The notes under the pieces were generated by a model, which was not told the origin of the DNA, ran no database searches, and worked only from the letters and a program-made list of their open reading frames with translations. 7,142 nt of DNA from an uncultured Lachnospiraceae bacterium. GTDB lineage: Bacteria > Bacillota > Clostridia > Lachnospirales > Lachnospiraceae. Shown here one piece after another: positions 1 through 6,845 of the stretch (position 1 is its first letter; the number at the start of each line of letters is the position of its first letter). The stretch lies in contig CALZEZ010000070.1 in NCBI GenBank assembly GCA_945643825.1, positions 1-7,142 on the forward strand. Direction: 5' to 3'. The position numbers and the translations under genes were made by a program.

Positions 1-1
1 A

Positions 2-1141
2 CAGGCGCTTGCATTTATGTGCGGACAGGGTGCCGGCAGTATCATGTCCAGAAAGCTTGGTGCCAAGCAGCTTGAAGAGGCGACCAGATATACCTCAACC
101 GGCTTTTTTCTGTCTTTTGGCTTGGGAATGCTTATGGCGATTTTGAGCTATTTATTTATGGATCCCTTACTTAGGATTCTTGGTAGTACGCCAACAATTG
201 CACCTTATGCCAGAATCTATATTTTTTATGTGATTCTTTCAGCGCCCTTTTTTACTTCAAGCTTTACGATGAATAATTTGCTTCGGTATGAGGGAAAAGC
301 AAAGCTTGGTACAATCGGTATGATGACCGGTGCAGTCCTCAACATATGCGGTGATGCCATTCTCATGTTCGGATTTAAGCTCGGAATTGCCGGAGCTGGT
401 ATATCGACTGCTGTGTCACAGTTTATCAGCTTTTGTATTTTACTCAGTATGTTTTTGTGTGGGAAAACACAGACCAGGATATCGATTCGATATGTTGCAA
501 AAGATGTTAAAACAGTTGGCAACATTCTTGGGACAGGTTTTCCAAGTTTGCTTCGCCAGGGACTTAACAGTGTGGCAACGATGTGTTTGAATCGCATGGC
601 AGGAATCTATGGGGATGAAGCGGTTGCCGCAATGAGTATCGTATCGAGAATCAGCTTTTTCCCGATGGCGATTGCGATTGGAATTGGACAAGGCTTTCAA
701 CCAATCAGCAGCTTTAATTTCGGAGCAGATAAGAAGGAACGCGTGCGCAAGGCATTCTGGTCTGCATTAGTCGGTGCGGAATGTGTGCTGCTTCTGGGAT
801 CCATTCCGATTTTTATCTATGCAGCCCCGCTGATCCAGAAGCTGCGGGATGATGAACAGGTAATTATGCTAGGTATTCGGGCACTTCGATTAATGTGTGT
901 TGGACATCTCTTTGTTCCTCTCACGATGCTTGTTGAGATGGGCTTTCAGAGTACTGGTGCCAAACTACTTGCGAGCTTTAGTTCAAGCCTTAGAAGTGGT
1001 GTTATTTTTATTCCAACACTTTTTATTCTGGCAAATATTAGAGGCATGGCAGGCATTCAGGAAGCGCAGCCATTCTCTTTTGCATTGTCCTTTGTGATCA
1101 GCTTGTTTTTATGCCGTGTTTACCTCAGAAGATTGAAATAG
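2..1141 (+). CDS. MATE family multidrug/cation antiporter, 5'-truncated by the window edge
   Basis: This is an integral-membrane efflux pump of the MATE family, which typically exports cationic drugs or metabolites using a Na+ or H+ gradient. The reading frame is open from base 2, and the first readable residues (QALAF before the Met at 17) continue into GQGAGSIMSRKLGAK. That is the conserved MATE block normally found some 50-60 residues into the protein, so the real start lies upstream and the Met at 17 is internal. About 380 residues remain, with many hydrophobic helices. The mid-protein block DAILMFGFKLGIAGAGISTA and the second-half blocks (LLRQGLNS, GIGQGFQPISSFNFGA) are the usual MATE repeats. 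The substrate cannot be read from sequence. It ends 13 bases before the start of the alarmone synthetase fusion, so the two are probably cotranscribed. Confidence 0.93.
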   Translation, partial: QALAFMCGQGAGSIMSRKLGAKQLEEATRYTSTGFFLSFGLGMLMAILSYLFMDPLLRILGSTPTIAPYARIYIFYVILSAPFFTSSFTMNNLLRYEGKAKLGTIGMMTGAVLNICGDAILMFGFKLGIAGAGISTAVSQFISFCILLSMFLCGKTQTRISIRYVAKDVKTVGNILGTGFPSLLRQGLNSVATMCLNRMAGIYGDEAVAAMSIVSRISFFPMAIAIGIGQGFQPISSFNFGADKKERVRKAFWSALVGAECVLLLGSIPIFIYAAPLIQKLRDDEQVIMLGIRALRLMCVGHLFVPLTMLVEMGFQSTGAKLLASFSSSLRSGVIFIPTLFILANIRGMAGIQEAQPFSFALSFVISLFLCRVYLRRLK

Positions 1142-1154
1142 GGAAGTAGTGACA

Positions 1155-2600
1155 ATGAAAGATGCAATATATGAAGAAATGATAGACCAGTCCGTGACGG
1201 AGATATTTACAAAGGCAAAGCCCTTTATGGAGCTGATGACTAAGTATCGCTGTGCCTTAATGGAGATAGAGACAAAATTTAAGGTTTTAAATGAAGAGTT
1301 CTCGATTCGGTATAATCGTAATCCATTTGAATCAATTAAGACACGACTGAAAAAACCTGCCAGCATTATCGAGAAGCTGGAGAGGAAAGGATATCCGCTG
1401 ACTATCGACAGCATCGAGAAAAATCTTGCTGATATTGCAGGAATCCGTGTGATCTGTTCTTTTCCGGAGGATATTTATATTCTGTCGGAAATGTTATTGA
1501 GACAGGACGATATTGTTTTAATCGAGAAGAAGGATTATATTGCCAATCCCAAACCCAACGGATATCGAAGCCTTCATCTGATTGTGGATGTTCCTATTTT
1601 TCTATCCACGGAGAAGAAGCATATGAAGGTTGAGGTTCAGTTTCGCACGATTGCCATGGATTTCTGGGCGAGCCTGGATCATAAGCTCAAATACAAGCAT
1701 GATGTGGAAAATCCGGAATATATTGCAGCCGAGCTGAAGAAATGTGCCGACATCATTGACGAGATGGATTATCGCATGCAGGAGATTCGTAATCTGATAG
1801 AACGTAATCCAAACAGAGAGAAGCTGGTATGGTGTGCAATTGGAGATTCCTTCACGTATTTGAATGATCATCTGGATGAGACGGATCATCGTGTGAAGAA
1901 GGGCTATTTGAGTCGTACTCAGATAAAATGCGAACAGAGATATGATATGGAGATTTTGAATCTGGGAATAAATGGATCCGTAACAGAGAACTTTTTGGAT
2001 GTGGAAATACCGCAGGCGGATCTGTTTACCATTCTTCTTGGCACGAACGATTGGAATGAGGGTGTTCCCTGTGGTTCGGCAGAGGATTTTATTCTTCGTA
2101 AGAAGGGCACAATTGTTGGTCATATGGGTATCATTCTGGATCGGATTCATGAGAAGAATCCCGATGCGCGTATTATTGTGATGAATCCTGTGGAGCGTGG
2201 TGATTTTGTGTATATTCTTGATCCGACAAATAATGCACATGGAAGCTATGCAAAGCAGAATGGTCAGAAGCTAAAGGATATTTCAGATAAAATATTCCGC
2301 TGTGCAGATAGCTGTGAATGGGTAGAAGCCATTGACCTTCATCGTCTCAGCGGATTTAAACAGGGAAATGTGTTACACTTTAAGAAGATAAAGGTAGACG
2401 GAGAATACCGTAACATCGAATACCCGGAGTATGTGCAGTATGATTTCGATCCCATCGAGGATGAGTATCCCTACCCGTCCGCTGCGGGCTGGATGACGTA
2501 TGATGGATTGCACCCGTCGGATGAAGGTAATGAGCGAATTGCCTCGATTCTTGCCGAACAGATTCTGATGATACCAAAAGAGGAGAGAATCTATGTCTGA
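1155..2600 (+). CDS. RelQ-type small alarmone synthetase fused to an SGNH/GDSL hydrolase
   Basis: Residues 1-215 (from ATG 1155) form a complete small alarmone synthetase, which transfers pyrophosphate from ATP to GDP/GTP to make (p)ppGpp. Visible motifs are TRLKKPASIIEKL (Arg64, Lys66), ADIAGIRV (Asp93), PNGYRSLH (Tyr137) and VEVQFRT (Glu160, Gln162). No HD hydrolase, TGS or ACT domain is present. The first part alone is about the length of stand-alone RelQ (about 210 residues). Residues 224-481 form an SGNH hydrolase: IGDSF with nucleophile Ser232, GINGS as the Gly block, LGTND at 295-299, and YDGLHPSDEG with Asp450 and His453. There is no signal peptide, so it should be cytosolic. ATG 1155 is preferred over GTG 1149 because GGGAAG at 1141-1146 lies 8 bases before the ATG but only 2 before the GTG. 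The hydrolase substrate is unknown. The frame is continuous, with no stop or frameshift at the junction. Confidence 0.9.
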   Translation: MKDAIYEEMIDQSVTEIFTKAKPFMELMTKYRCALMEIETKFKVLNEEFSIRYNRNPFESIKTRLKKPASIIEKLERKGYPLTIDSIEKNLADIAGIRVICSFPEDIYILSEMLLRQDDIVLIEKKDYIANPKPNGYRSLHLIVDVPIFLSTEKKHMKVEVQFRTIAMDFWASLDHKLKYKHDVENPEYIAAELKKCADIIDEMDYRMQEIRNLIERNPNREKLVWCAIGDSFTYLNDHLDETDHRVKKGYLSRTQIKCEQRYDMEILNLGINGSVTENFLDVEIPQADLFTILLGTNDWNEGVPCGSAEDFILRKKGTIVGHMGIILDRIHEKNPDARIIVMNPVERGDFVYILDPTNNAHGSYAKQNGQKLKDISDKIFRCADSCEWVEAIDLHRLSGFKQGNVLHFKKIKVDGEYRNIEYPEYVQYDFDPIEDEYPYPSAAGWMTYDGLHPSDEGNERIASILAEQILMIPKEERIYV

Positions 2601-2853
2601 ATCAGGTGAGCTTCGTGTTTGTAAGAAATGTTTACTTCGCGAGATGACAAAAGAGACCTATTATCAGAATCTTCAGGATTATCTCGAAGAGCTCGAACCG
2701 GAGAGGAAGTCTTCGCAGGAGCTGTACGAGAAACGTCTGGAAAGATGTAAAGAATGTGAAAAGTTGATAAATGGACTTTGCAGAGCCTGTGGATGTTATG
2801 TAGAAATGCGGGCTGCAATTTCGGAAAACAAATGCCCCTGCCAATATTGGTAG
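2593..2853 (+). CDS. Small Cys-rich DUF6171-like protein, probable zinc binder
   Basis: This is an 86-residue soluble protein with nine cysteines in paired arrangements: C10-x2-C13, C52-x2-C55, C63-x2-C66-x-C68 and C81-x-C83. Such pairs suggest a structural zinc ribbon or knuckle. A charged helix-forming segment (about 20-50) separates the first pair from the rest. The pattern VCKKCLLREM ... RLERCKECEKLINGLCRACGCYVEMRAA matches what I recall of the DUF6171 family of Firmicutes; the function is not known. The start overlaps the last 8 bases of the fusion gene (ATGTCTGA), with AGGAGA at 2581-2586 as ribosome binding site, so translation is probably coupled. Its stop codon lies inside the terminator stem at 2833-2858. 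Confidence 0.82.
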   Translation: MSESGELRVCKKCLLREMTKETYYQNLQDYLEELEPERKSSQELYEKRLERCKECEKLINGLCRACGCYVEMRAAISENKCPCQYW

Positions 2854-2858
2854 GGGCA
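2833..2858. terminator. Shared hairpin terminator between convergent operons
   Basis: An inverted repeat with 12-base arms (tgcccctgccaa / ttggtaggggca, one G-U pair) around a TA centre. Read on the minus strand it is followed by TTTGTTTTCC, a usable U-tract, so it should terminate glyA well. On the plus strand the following AAATACTTTACTATTATT is a poorer tract, so termination of the fusion/DUF6171 operon may be weaker. The TAG stop of the DUF6171 gene (2851-2853) is part of the stem. Confidence 0.8.
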
Positions 2859-2873
2859 AATACTTTACTATTA

Positions 2874-4112
2874 TTAGATTAACGGATACTTGTCTGTGAG
2901 CTTCTGAACAATCTCACGTGCAACAGGAACCTTTTCTTCTCCACCCTTGATAATGAGTGCGATAGCTTCTGCAATCTGATCCATATCATCGGTATTCATG
3001 CCACGGGAGGTAACTGCCGGTGTACCAAGACGAATGCCGCTTGTAACAAATGGCTTCTGAGGATCATTCGGAATGGTATTCTTATTAGCTGTAATATGTG
3101 CCTGATCTAACAGCTTCTCGATAGCTTTTCCGGTAAGTCCGTCCGGTGTAAGATCAACAAGCATCAAATGATTATCGGTTCCGCCGGATACAATCTTGAC
3201 GCCTCTGCTGATCAAACCTTTGCAAAGTGCCTGCGCGTTATCAATGATGCCCTTCTGGTAAAGCTTGAACTCATCAGAGAGAGCCTCCTTGAAGCAGACT
3301 GCCTTACCGGCAATTACATGCATCAGAGGACCACCCTGGATACCGGGGAAAATAGCCTTATTGAAGTTGAAACGTTCATTTGCTTCCTTATTACATAGGA
3401 TTAATCCACCACGAGGACCACGTAATGTCTTATGAGTGGTAGTGGTGACAACGTCAGCATAGGGAATCGGACTTGGATGGAGTCCGGCTGCAACCAGACC
3501 GGCGATGTGAGCCATATCTACCATGAGCACAGCGCCTACTTCATCGGCAACCTCACGGAATTTCTTGAAGTCGATGGTGCGCGCATAGGCAGAAGCTCCT
3601 GCAATGATCATTTTTGGTTTATTGGCAAGAGCAAGCTCACGCATTCTGTCGTAATCCAGAAATCCGTTTTCATCGACCCCATAAGGTACGATTTTGAAAT
3701 ATTTTCCGGATACATTTACCGGGCTTCCGTGTGTCAGATGTCCGCCATGATCCAGATTCATTCCCATGATGGTATCACCGGGTTCGCATACGGCAAACTG
3801 AACTGCAAAATTTGCCTGTGCACCGGAATGAGGCTGAACATTTGCGTAGTCACAGCCGAATAATTCCTTAGCACGCTCGATTGCCAGTGTTTCCACAACA
3901 TCGACATAATCGCAGCCACCATAATATCTCTTTCCGGGATATCCCTCTGCATACTTATTGGTTAAGGGGCTTCCCATTGCTGCCATTACAGCCTTACTTA
4001 CCCAGTTTTCAGATGCAATTAACTCAATATGTGAGTTTTGTCTGTTCTGCTCATCTACAATGGCCTGGGCAATTTCGGGATCAGCCTTTTGCACTTCATC
4101 AAAAGAATACAT
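2874..4112 (-). CDS. glyA: Serine hydroxymethyltransferase
   Basis: This PLP enzyme interconverts serine and glycine with tetrahydrofolate and 5,10-methylene-THF, supplying one-carbon units for purines, thymidylate and methionine. The 412 residues equal the usual bacterial length. Visible motifs are LIASENWVS (28-39), NKYAEGYPGKRYYGG (52-66), VDMAHIAGLVAAG (Asp199 under the PLP ring, His202) and VVTTTTHKTLRGPRGG, where Lys228 should form the Schiff base. The start ATG at 4112 has GAGGAG seven bases upstream on the minus strand, and a strong sigma-A promoter lies about 60 bases upstream. It appears monocistronic, converging on the DUF6171 gene with a shared terminator. No riboswitch is seen in the roughly 55-base leader, although an imperfect dyad lies there (4141-4164). 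Confidence 0.98.
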   Translation of the reverse strand: MYSFDEVQKADPEIAQAIVDEQNRQNSHIELIASENWVSKAVMAAMGSPLTNKYAEGYPGKRYYGGCDYVDVVETLAIERAKELFGCDYANVQPHSGAQANFAVQFAVCEPGDTIMGMNLDHGGHLTHGSPVNVSGKYFKIVPYGVDENGFLDYDRMRELALANKPKMIIAGASAYARTIDFKKFREVADEVGAVLMVDMAHIAGLVAAGLHPSPIPYADVVTTTTHKTLRGPRGGLILCNKEANERFNFNKAIFPGIQGGPLMHVIAGKAVCFKEALSDEFKLYQKGIIDNAQALCKGLISRGVKIVSGGTDNHLMLVDLTPDGLTGKAIEKLLDQAHITANKNTIPNDPQKPFVTSGIRLGTPAVTSRGMNTDDMDQIAEAIALIIKGGEEKVPVAREIVQKLTDKYPLI

Positions 4113-4173
4113 TTGTTGCTCCTCGCTTTCTTGTCAGTGATTTTACCGCACTAATGTGATAAAAATTTTCATT

Positions 4174-4202
4174 ATTATAGCATAGCTTTTTCATGCTGTA
4201 AA
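4174..4202 (-). promoter_or_regulatory. Sigma-A promoter of glyA
   Basis: On the minus strand, TTTACA (4197-4202), a 17-base spacer and TATAAT (4174-4179), with TGC just upstream of the -10 giving an extended -10 element. An A/T-rich stretch beyond the -35 (about 4203-4220) could act as an UP element. Predicted transcription start is near 4167, giving a leader of about 55 bases. Confidence 0.87.
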
Positions 4203-4220
4203 TATTAATAATTTTTTAAC

Positions 4221-4249
4221 TTTACTTACGTATGGAATACTGATAGAAT
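4221..4249 (+). promoter_or_regulatory. Probable sigma-A promoter of the lipid-kinase operon
   Basis: TTTACT (4221-4226), a 17-base spacer and TAGAAT (4244-4249), with TGA directly before the -10 as an extended -10 (TGn). The match is weaker than that of the divergent glyA promoter, whose -35 is only 18 bases away. Predicted start is near 4256, which would place the ATG at 4254 upstream of the transcript and supports ATG 4278 as the real start. Confidence 0.55.
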
Positions 4250-4277
4250 AGCGATGATACAAGATGAGGAGGGTGCC

Positions 4278-5240
4278 ATGTATCATATTATTGTGAATCC
4301 GGCATCAAAGTCAGGCAGAGGAATACGCATCTGGGAAGAATGTCAGAAGGTACTGAACCATCGCAAGGTTGCCTATGAGGTGTTTTTTTCAGAGGGCTAT
4401 GGACAGATACAGAAGAAGGTGCAGGAGCTTACCGAGCATGCAACCGAAAGGGTAGATATTCTGGTATTTGGTGGTGACGGAACCATGAACGAAGTGATAT
4501 CCGGTATTAAGAAACTGGATATGGTTCGTATCGGATATATTCCGAGCGGTTCAAGTAATGATCTTGCACGGGATATGAAGCTTACCGGAAAACCGTCAGA
4601 GCTTATTGACAAAATACTGAATGGGAATTCAGGGGAGCCGATGGATGTGGGAAGTCTCCGGTTTCAGCATGTAGGAGAGGAACACAGCATATTATATCGT
4701 GAGGATGAATTTGCCAAAACCAAGCGATTTAATGTGAGCTGTGGAATTGGGTTTGATGCTGCTGTCTGTGAGGAAGCGCTTCATTCTAAATTGAAGGAAA
4801 CGCTGAATCGTATGAGGTTAGGAAAGCTAGTCTATCTTATGATTGCGGTGAAGCAGATTATCAAGGCAAGAAAGGTTTCCTGTGATCTGTATCTGGATGA
4901 TAAGGAGCCGATTCATCTGAAGCGTTTTCTGTTTGTGGCTTGTATGAATCACAAATATGAGGGTGGCGGATTTATGTTTGGACCGGATGCCAGCTACCAC
5001 GATGGCAGTCTGGATCTCTGTGTGGTTGGAAATATTCCGAAAGCATTGGTCTTTCTGGCTCTTCCGACAGCTTTAAAGGGTAAACAGTTCATGTTCCCCT
5101 ATATTGATCAATATCGTGCGAAGAAGGTTCGGATCAGAACATCAGAGCCATTATGGGTACATACGGACGGAGAAGTGTATGTAAAGGCGGATGATATCAC
5201 TGTCTGGTGCGAAGACGAGCAGATTTCCATGATTATGTAA
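4278..5240 (+). CDS. Diacylglycerol kinase-type lipid kinase (DAGK catalytic / YegS family)
   Basis: This cytosolic, membrane-associated kinase should phosphorylate diacylglycerol or a related lipid using ATP. Of its 320 residues, the start YHIIVNPASKSGRG is the conserved N-terminal block. FGGDGTMNEV (64-73) is the nucleotide-binding GGDGT motif, and IPSGSSNDLARDM (88-100) is the family's G-[ST]-x-ND-hAR motif. The C-terminal half is the usual beta-sandwich lipid-binding part (CGIGFDAAV, then GGGFMFGPDASYHDGSLDLCVV, read as separate blocks). The start at 4278 is chosen because AGGAGG (4267-4272) lies five bases upstream, and the family N-terminus begins right there; an in-frame ATG at 4254 has no such site. 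The next gene, a PAP2-type enzyme, follows after 19 bases, which suggests joint work on phosphatidate/diacylglycerol or another lipid phosphate. Confidence 0.92.
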   Translation: MYHIIVNPASKSGRGIRIWEECQKVLNHRKVAYEVFFSEGYGQIQKKVQELTEHATERVDILVFGGDGTMNEVISGIKKLDMVRIGYIPSGSSNDLARDMKLTGKPSELIDKILNGNSGEPMDVGSLRFQHVGEEHSILYREDEFAKTKRFNVSCGIGFDAAVCEEALHSKLKETLNRMRLGKLVYLMIAVKQIIKARKVSCDLYLDDKEPIHLKRFLFVACMNHKYEGGGFMFGPDASYHDGSLDLCVVGNIPKALVFLALPTALKGKQFMFPYIDQYRAKKVRIRTSEPLWVHTDGEVYVKADDITVWCEDEQISMIM

Positions 5241-5259
5241 GTCTTTTTGAGGATGTTTT

Positions 5260-5931
5260 ATGAAAAAATTTTATTATCAGTATAAGCATGCTATCCCCCT
5301 GCTGGTGTATGGGCTGCTTTATCTCGTATGGTTCAGTAAACTGGAGAAATCGGTAACAAGAGGTTATCAGGTTATTCATGTATCTCTTGATGATCATATA
5401 CCTTTTTGCGAGTGGTTTGTGATTCCATATTTTACGTGGTTCCTATATATTGCGATTGTCGTTATTTATTTTTTCTTTAAGGATAAGGAGGATTACCGGA
5501 AGATTTGTATTTTCCTTTTTACCGGAATGACGATTTTTCTTCTGATATCCACGTTTTTCCCAAACGGACACCATTTGCGTCCGCGTGTTATGCCGCGGAA
5601 TAATTTTCTGACACAGTGGGTAGCATGGTTGTATCAGACCGATACACCTACAAACCTATGGCCGAGTATCCATGTTTATAATTCCCTCGGCGCACATTTC
5701 GCAATAGTAAAAAGTAAAAGATTTGAAAAGAAAAACTGGATAAAGAGGTCTTCGCTGATATTATGTATTTTGATTATTCTGTCAACGATGTTTATTAAGC
5801 AGCATTCCGTCTGGGATGTCGTTACTGCTTTATTACTCGGCAGTGTGATGTATGCGATTGTCTATAGCACAGATTCTATTGTAGACTGGCATAACCGTCG
5901 TAAGCGGGAGCACAGACCACAGGCGGGTTAA
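5260..5931 (+). CDS. PAP2-superfamily membrane phosphatase / phosphotransferase (Aur1/IPC-synthase-like branch)
   Basis: This 223-residue polytopic membrane protein has hydrophobic segments near 11-26, 53-73, 82-100, 164-179 and 187-204. The PAP2 catalytic signature is recognisable: RPR at 107-109, WPSIHVYNS with His138, and STMFIKQHSVWD with His182 and Asp186. In the last motif the classical Arg after Ser is replaced by Thr and a Lys precedes the Gln-His. As I recall, this is usual for the PAP2_3/Aur1-like branch, so it should not mean inactivity. Such enzymes dephosphorylate lipid phosphates (phosphatidate, undecaprenyl diphosphate) or transfer head groups; which applies cannot be read here. 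The ribosome binding site TGAGGAT (5248-5254) is properly spaced. Placement right behind a lipid kinase suggests the two act on linked lipid pools. Confidence 0.85.
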   Translation: MKKFYYQYKHAIPLLVYGLLYLVWFSKLEKSVTRGYQVIHVSLDDHIPFCEWFVIPYFTWFLYIAIVVIYFFFKDKEDYRKICIFLFTGMTIFLLISTFFPNGHHLRPRVMPRNNFLTQWVAWLYQTDTPTNLWPSIHVYNSLGAHFAIVKSKRFEKKNWIKRSSLILCILIILSTMFIKQHSVWDVVTALLLGSVMYAIVYSTDSIVDWHNRRKREHRPQAG

Positions 5932-5947
5932 GTGGATGAGGTAGGAT

Positions 5948-6334
5948 ATGTCGAACATCATTTTTCAGGGAGGAAAAATAAAAATATACCAGAGTCTGGT
6001 CTTGCTGGCAGAGTATGCCGGTCTTGATCAGAAATTTGCAGATAAGCTGTGGAGCGAATTCCTTTGTCATGAGAATTTATATCATGCGTACACACATTAT
6101 ATGCAGTTTCATAATCTGGATGAATCTCTTAAGGTGGAAGGATATTCCTTGATTGATTTGTATGTGTGGCAGATGAATCAGGATAATCTGTTTCATGATG
6201 TGGGACGTAACACAGGAGACTGCAATAAAGAAAAAATGGTACTTCAATCATTCTGGATGATGGCCAGATTAATGCAGGATCCGCTTAATGTGGCAAAGAA
6301 GCTGCAGACCGGAGATGGAATGGATACAATATGA
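5948..6334 (+). CDS. Conserved-looking hypothetical soluble protein, family not recognised
   Basis: I do not recognise this 128-residue protein. It has no signal peptide or membrane segment and looks largely helical and acidic, with aromatic residues spread throughout. Positions 40-55 hold a striking cluster, CHENLYHAYTHYMQFH (Cys40, His41, His46, His50, His55). DNLFHDVGRNTGDC follows at 79-92 (Asp79, His83, Asp84, Cys92). These could bind metal, but no known signature is met. GGATGAGG (5934-5941) provides the ribosome binding site. The stop overlaps the start of the following HAAS gene (ATGA at 6331-6334), so the two are translationally coupled and this is surely a real gene in the same operon as the lipid kinase and PAP2 protein. 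Confidence 0.75.
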   Translation: MSNIIFQGGKIKIYQSLVLLAEYAGLDQKFADKLWSEFLCHENLYHAYTHYMQFHNLDESLKVEGYSLIDLYVWQMNQDNLFHDVGRNTGDCNKEKMVLQSFWMMARLMQDPLNVAKKLQTGDGMDTI

Positions 6335-6768
6335 GAGATCGTTACGAATTTTTGGAAAAACTAAAACAGAATCTGAGTGGCAGAGTGGATGGAACGACAC
6401 TGCAGGAGACGATCAGTTATTATCAGGAATACTTTGAGATACAGATGCGCAGTGGCAAGAGTGAGCAGGAGATATTGGAACAGCTTGGAGATCCCAGACT
6501 GCTTGCAAAGACAATCTATCAGGCTCAGGAGCATATGGGAACGCCGGAGGATGACGAGGAGCAGCAACGCAGTGAAGCGAGCATGACGTTCCGTTTCGGG
6601 CAACGCGAGTTTACATTCCCGAGATGGTTTGGCATGGTGCTTTTTGGAATTGTGCTATTCCTGGTAGTTGGTTTGCTGGTATCTGCATTGTGGTACCTGC
6701 TTCCTGTGATTCTGATCATATCGACGATAGTGCTGCTTTTCCGTCTGATTCGGGATCTTTTGTCATAA
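6331..6768 (+). CDS. HAAS / DUF1700-type membrane protein
   Basis: This 145-residue protein has an N-terminal helical HAAS-type domain (about 1-65). It follows the family pattern: EFLEKLKQNLSG, then ETISYYQEYFEIQMRSGKS, then EQEILEQLGDPRLLAKTI. An acidic, Gln-rich linker (70-85) leads to two C-terminal membrane segments (about 98-120 and 121-140). In Firmicutes, HAAS/DUF1700 proteins are usually encoded beside PadR-type regulators and are thought to act in membrane signalling; no PadR gene is visible here. It starts inside the stop codon of the preceding gene (ATGA overlap). It is the last gene before a sporulation-type promoter, and no clear terminator is seen between it and that promoter. 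Confidence 0.82.
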   Translation: MRDRYEFLEKLKQNLSGRVDGTTLQETISYYQEYFEIQMRSGKSEQEILEQLGDPRLLAKTIYQAQEHMGTPEDDEEQQRSEASMTFRFGQREFTFPRWFGMVLFGIVLFLVVGLLVSALWYLLPVILIISTIVLLFRLIRDLLS

Positions 6769-6781
6769 ATGAAAAGTTGAA

Positions 6782-6811
6782 TGAATAGATTTAAAAATAG
6801 TGCACATACTA
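6782..6811 (+). promoter_or_regulatory. Sigma-G (forespore) type promoter
   Basis: TGAATA (6782-6787), a 17-base spacer and CATACTA (6805-6811). This is identical to the classical B. subtilis sigma-G consensus (TGAATA, 17-18 bases, CATACTA), which is well conserved in clostridia. The predicted start near 6818 leaves a leader of about 28 bases containing a perfect ribosome binding site. No competing sigma-A promoter of similar quality is seen in this gap. Confidence 0.8.
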
Positions 6812-6845
6812 CTCCTGTACCAAATTCAAGAAGGAGGGTATTAAA

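Noticed and set aside
1149..1154. GTG at 1149 as the start of the alarmone synthetase fusion
   Set aside because: The ribosome binding site GGGAAG ends only 2 bases before it, while ATG 1155 has a normal 8-base gap.
1602..2240. A 212-codon open frame on the minus strand
   Set aside because: It lies fully inside the fusion gene, encodes a His/Ile-rich composition typical of antisense shadows, and resembles no protein I know. The plus-strand frame has both domains intact.
3432..3863. A 143-codon plus-strand open frame
   Set aside because: It is antisense to the highly conserved PLP-binding core of glyA and has no family resemblance or ribosome binding site.
4113..4167. Glycine or other riboswitch in the glyA leader
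   Set aside because: The predicted leader is only about 55 bases, too short for a glycine riboswitch, and the conserved riboswitch core bases are not seen.
4254..4277. ATG at 4254 as the start of the lipid kinase
   Set aside because: It has no ribosome binding site, precedes the predicted transcription start, and adds residues before the conserved YHIIVNPAS start. AGGAGG sits directly before ATG 4278.
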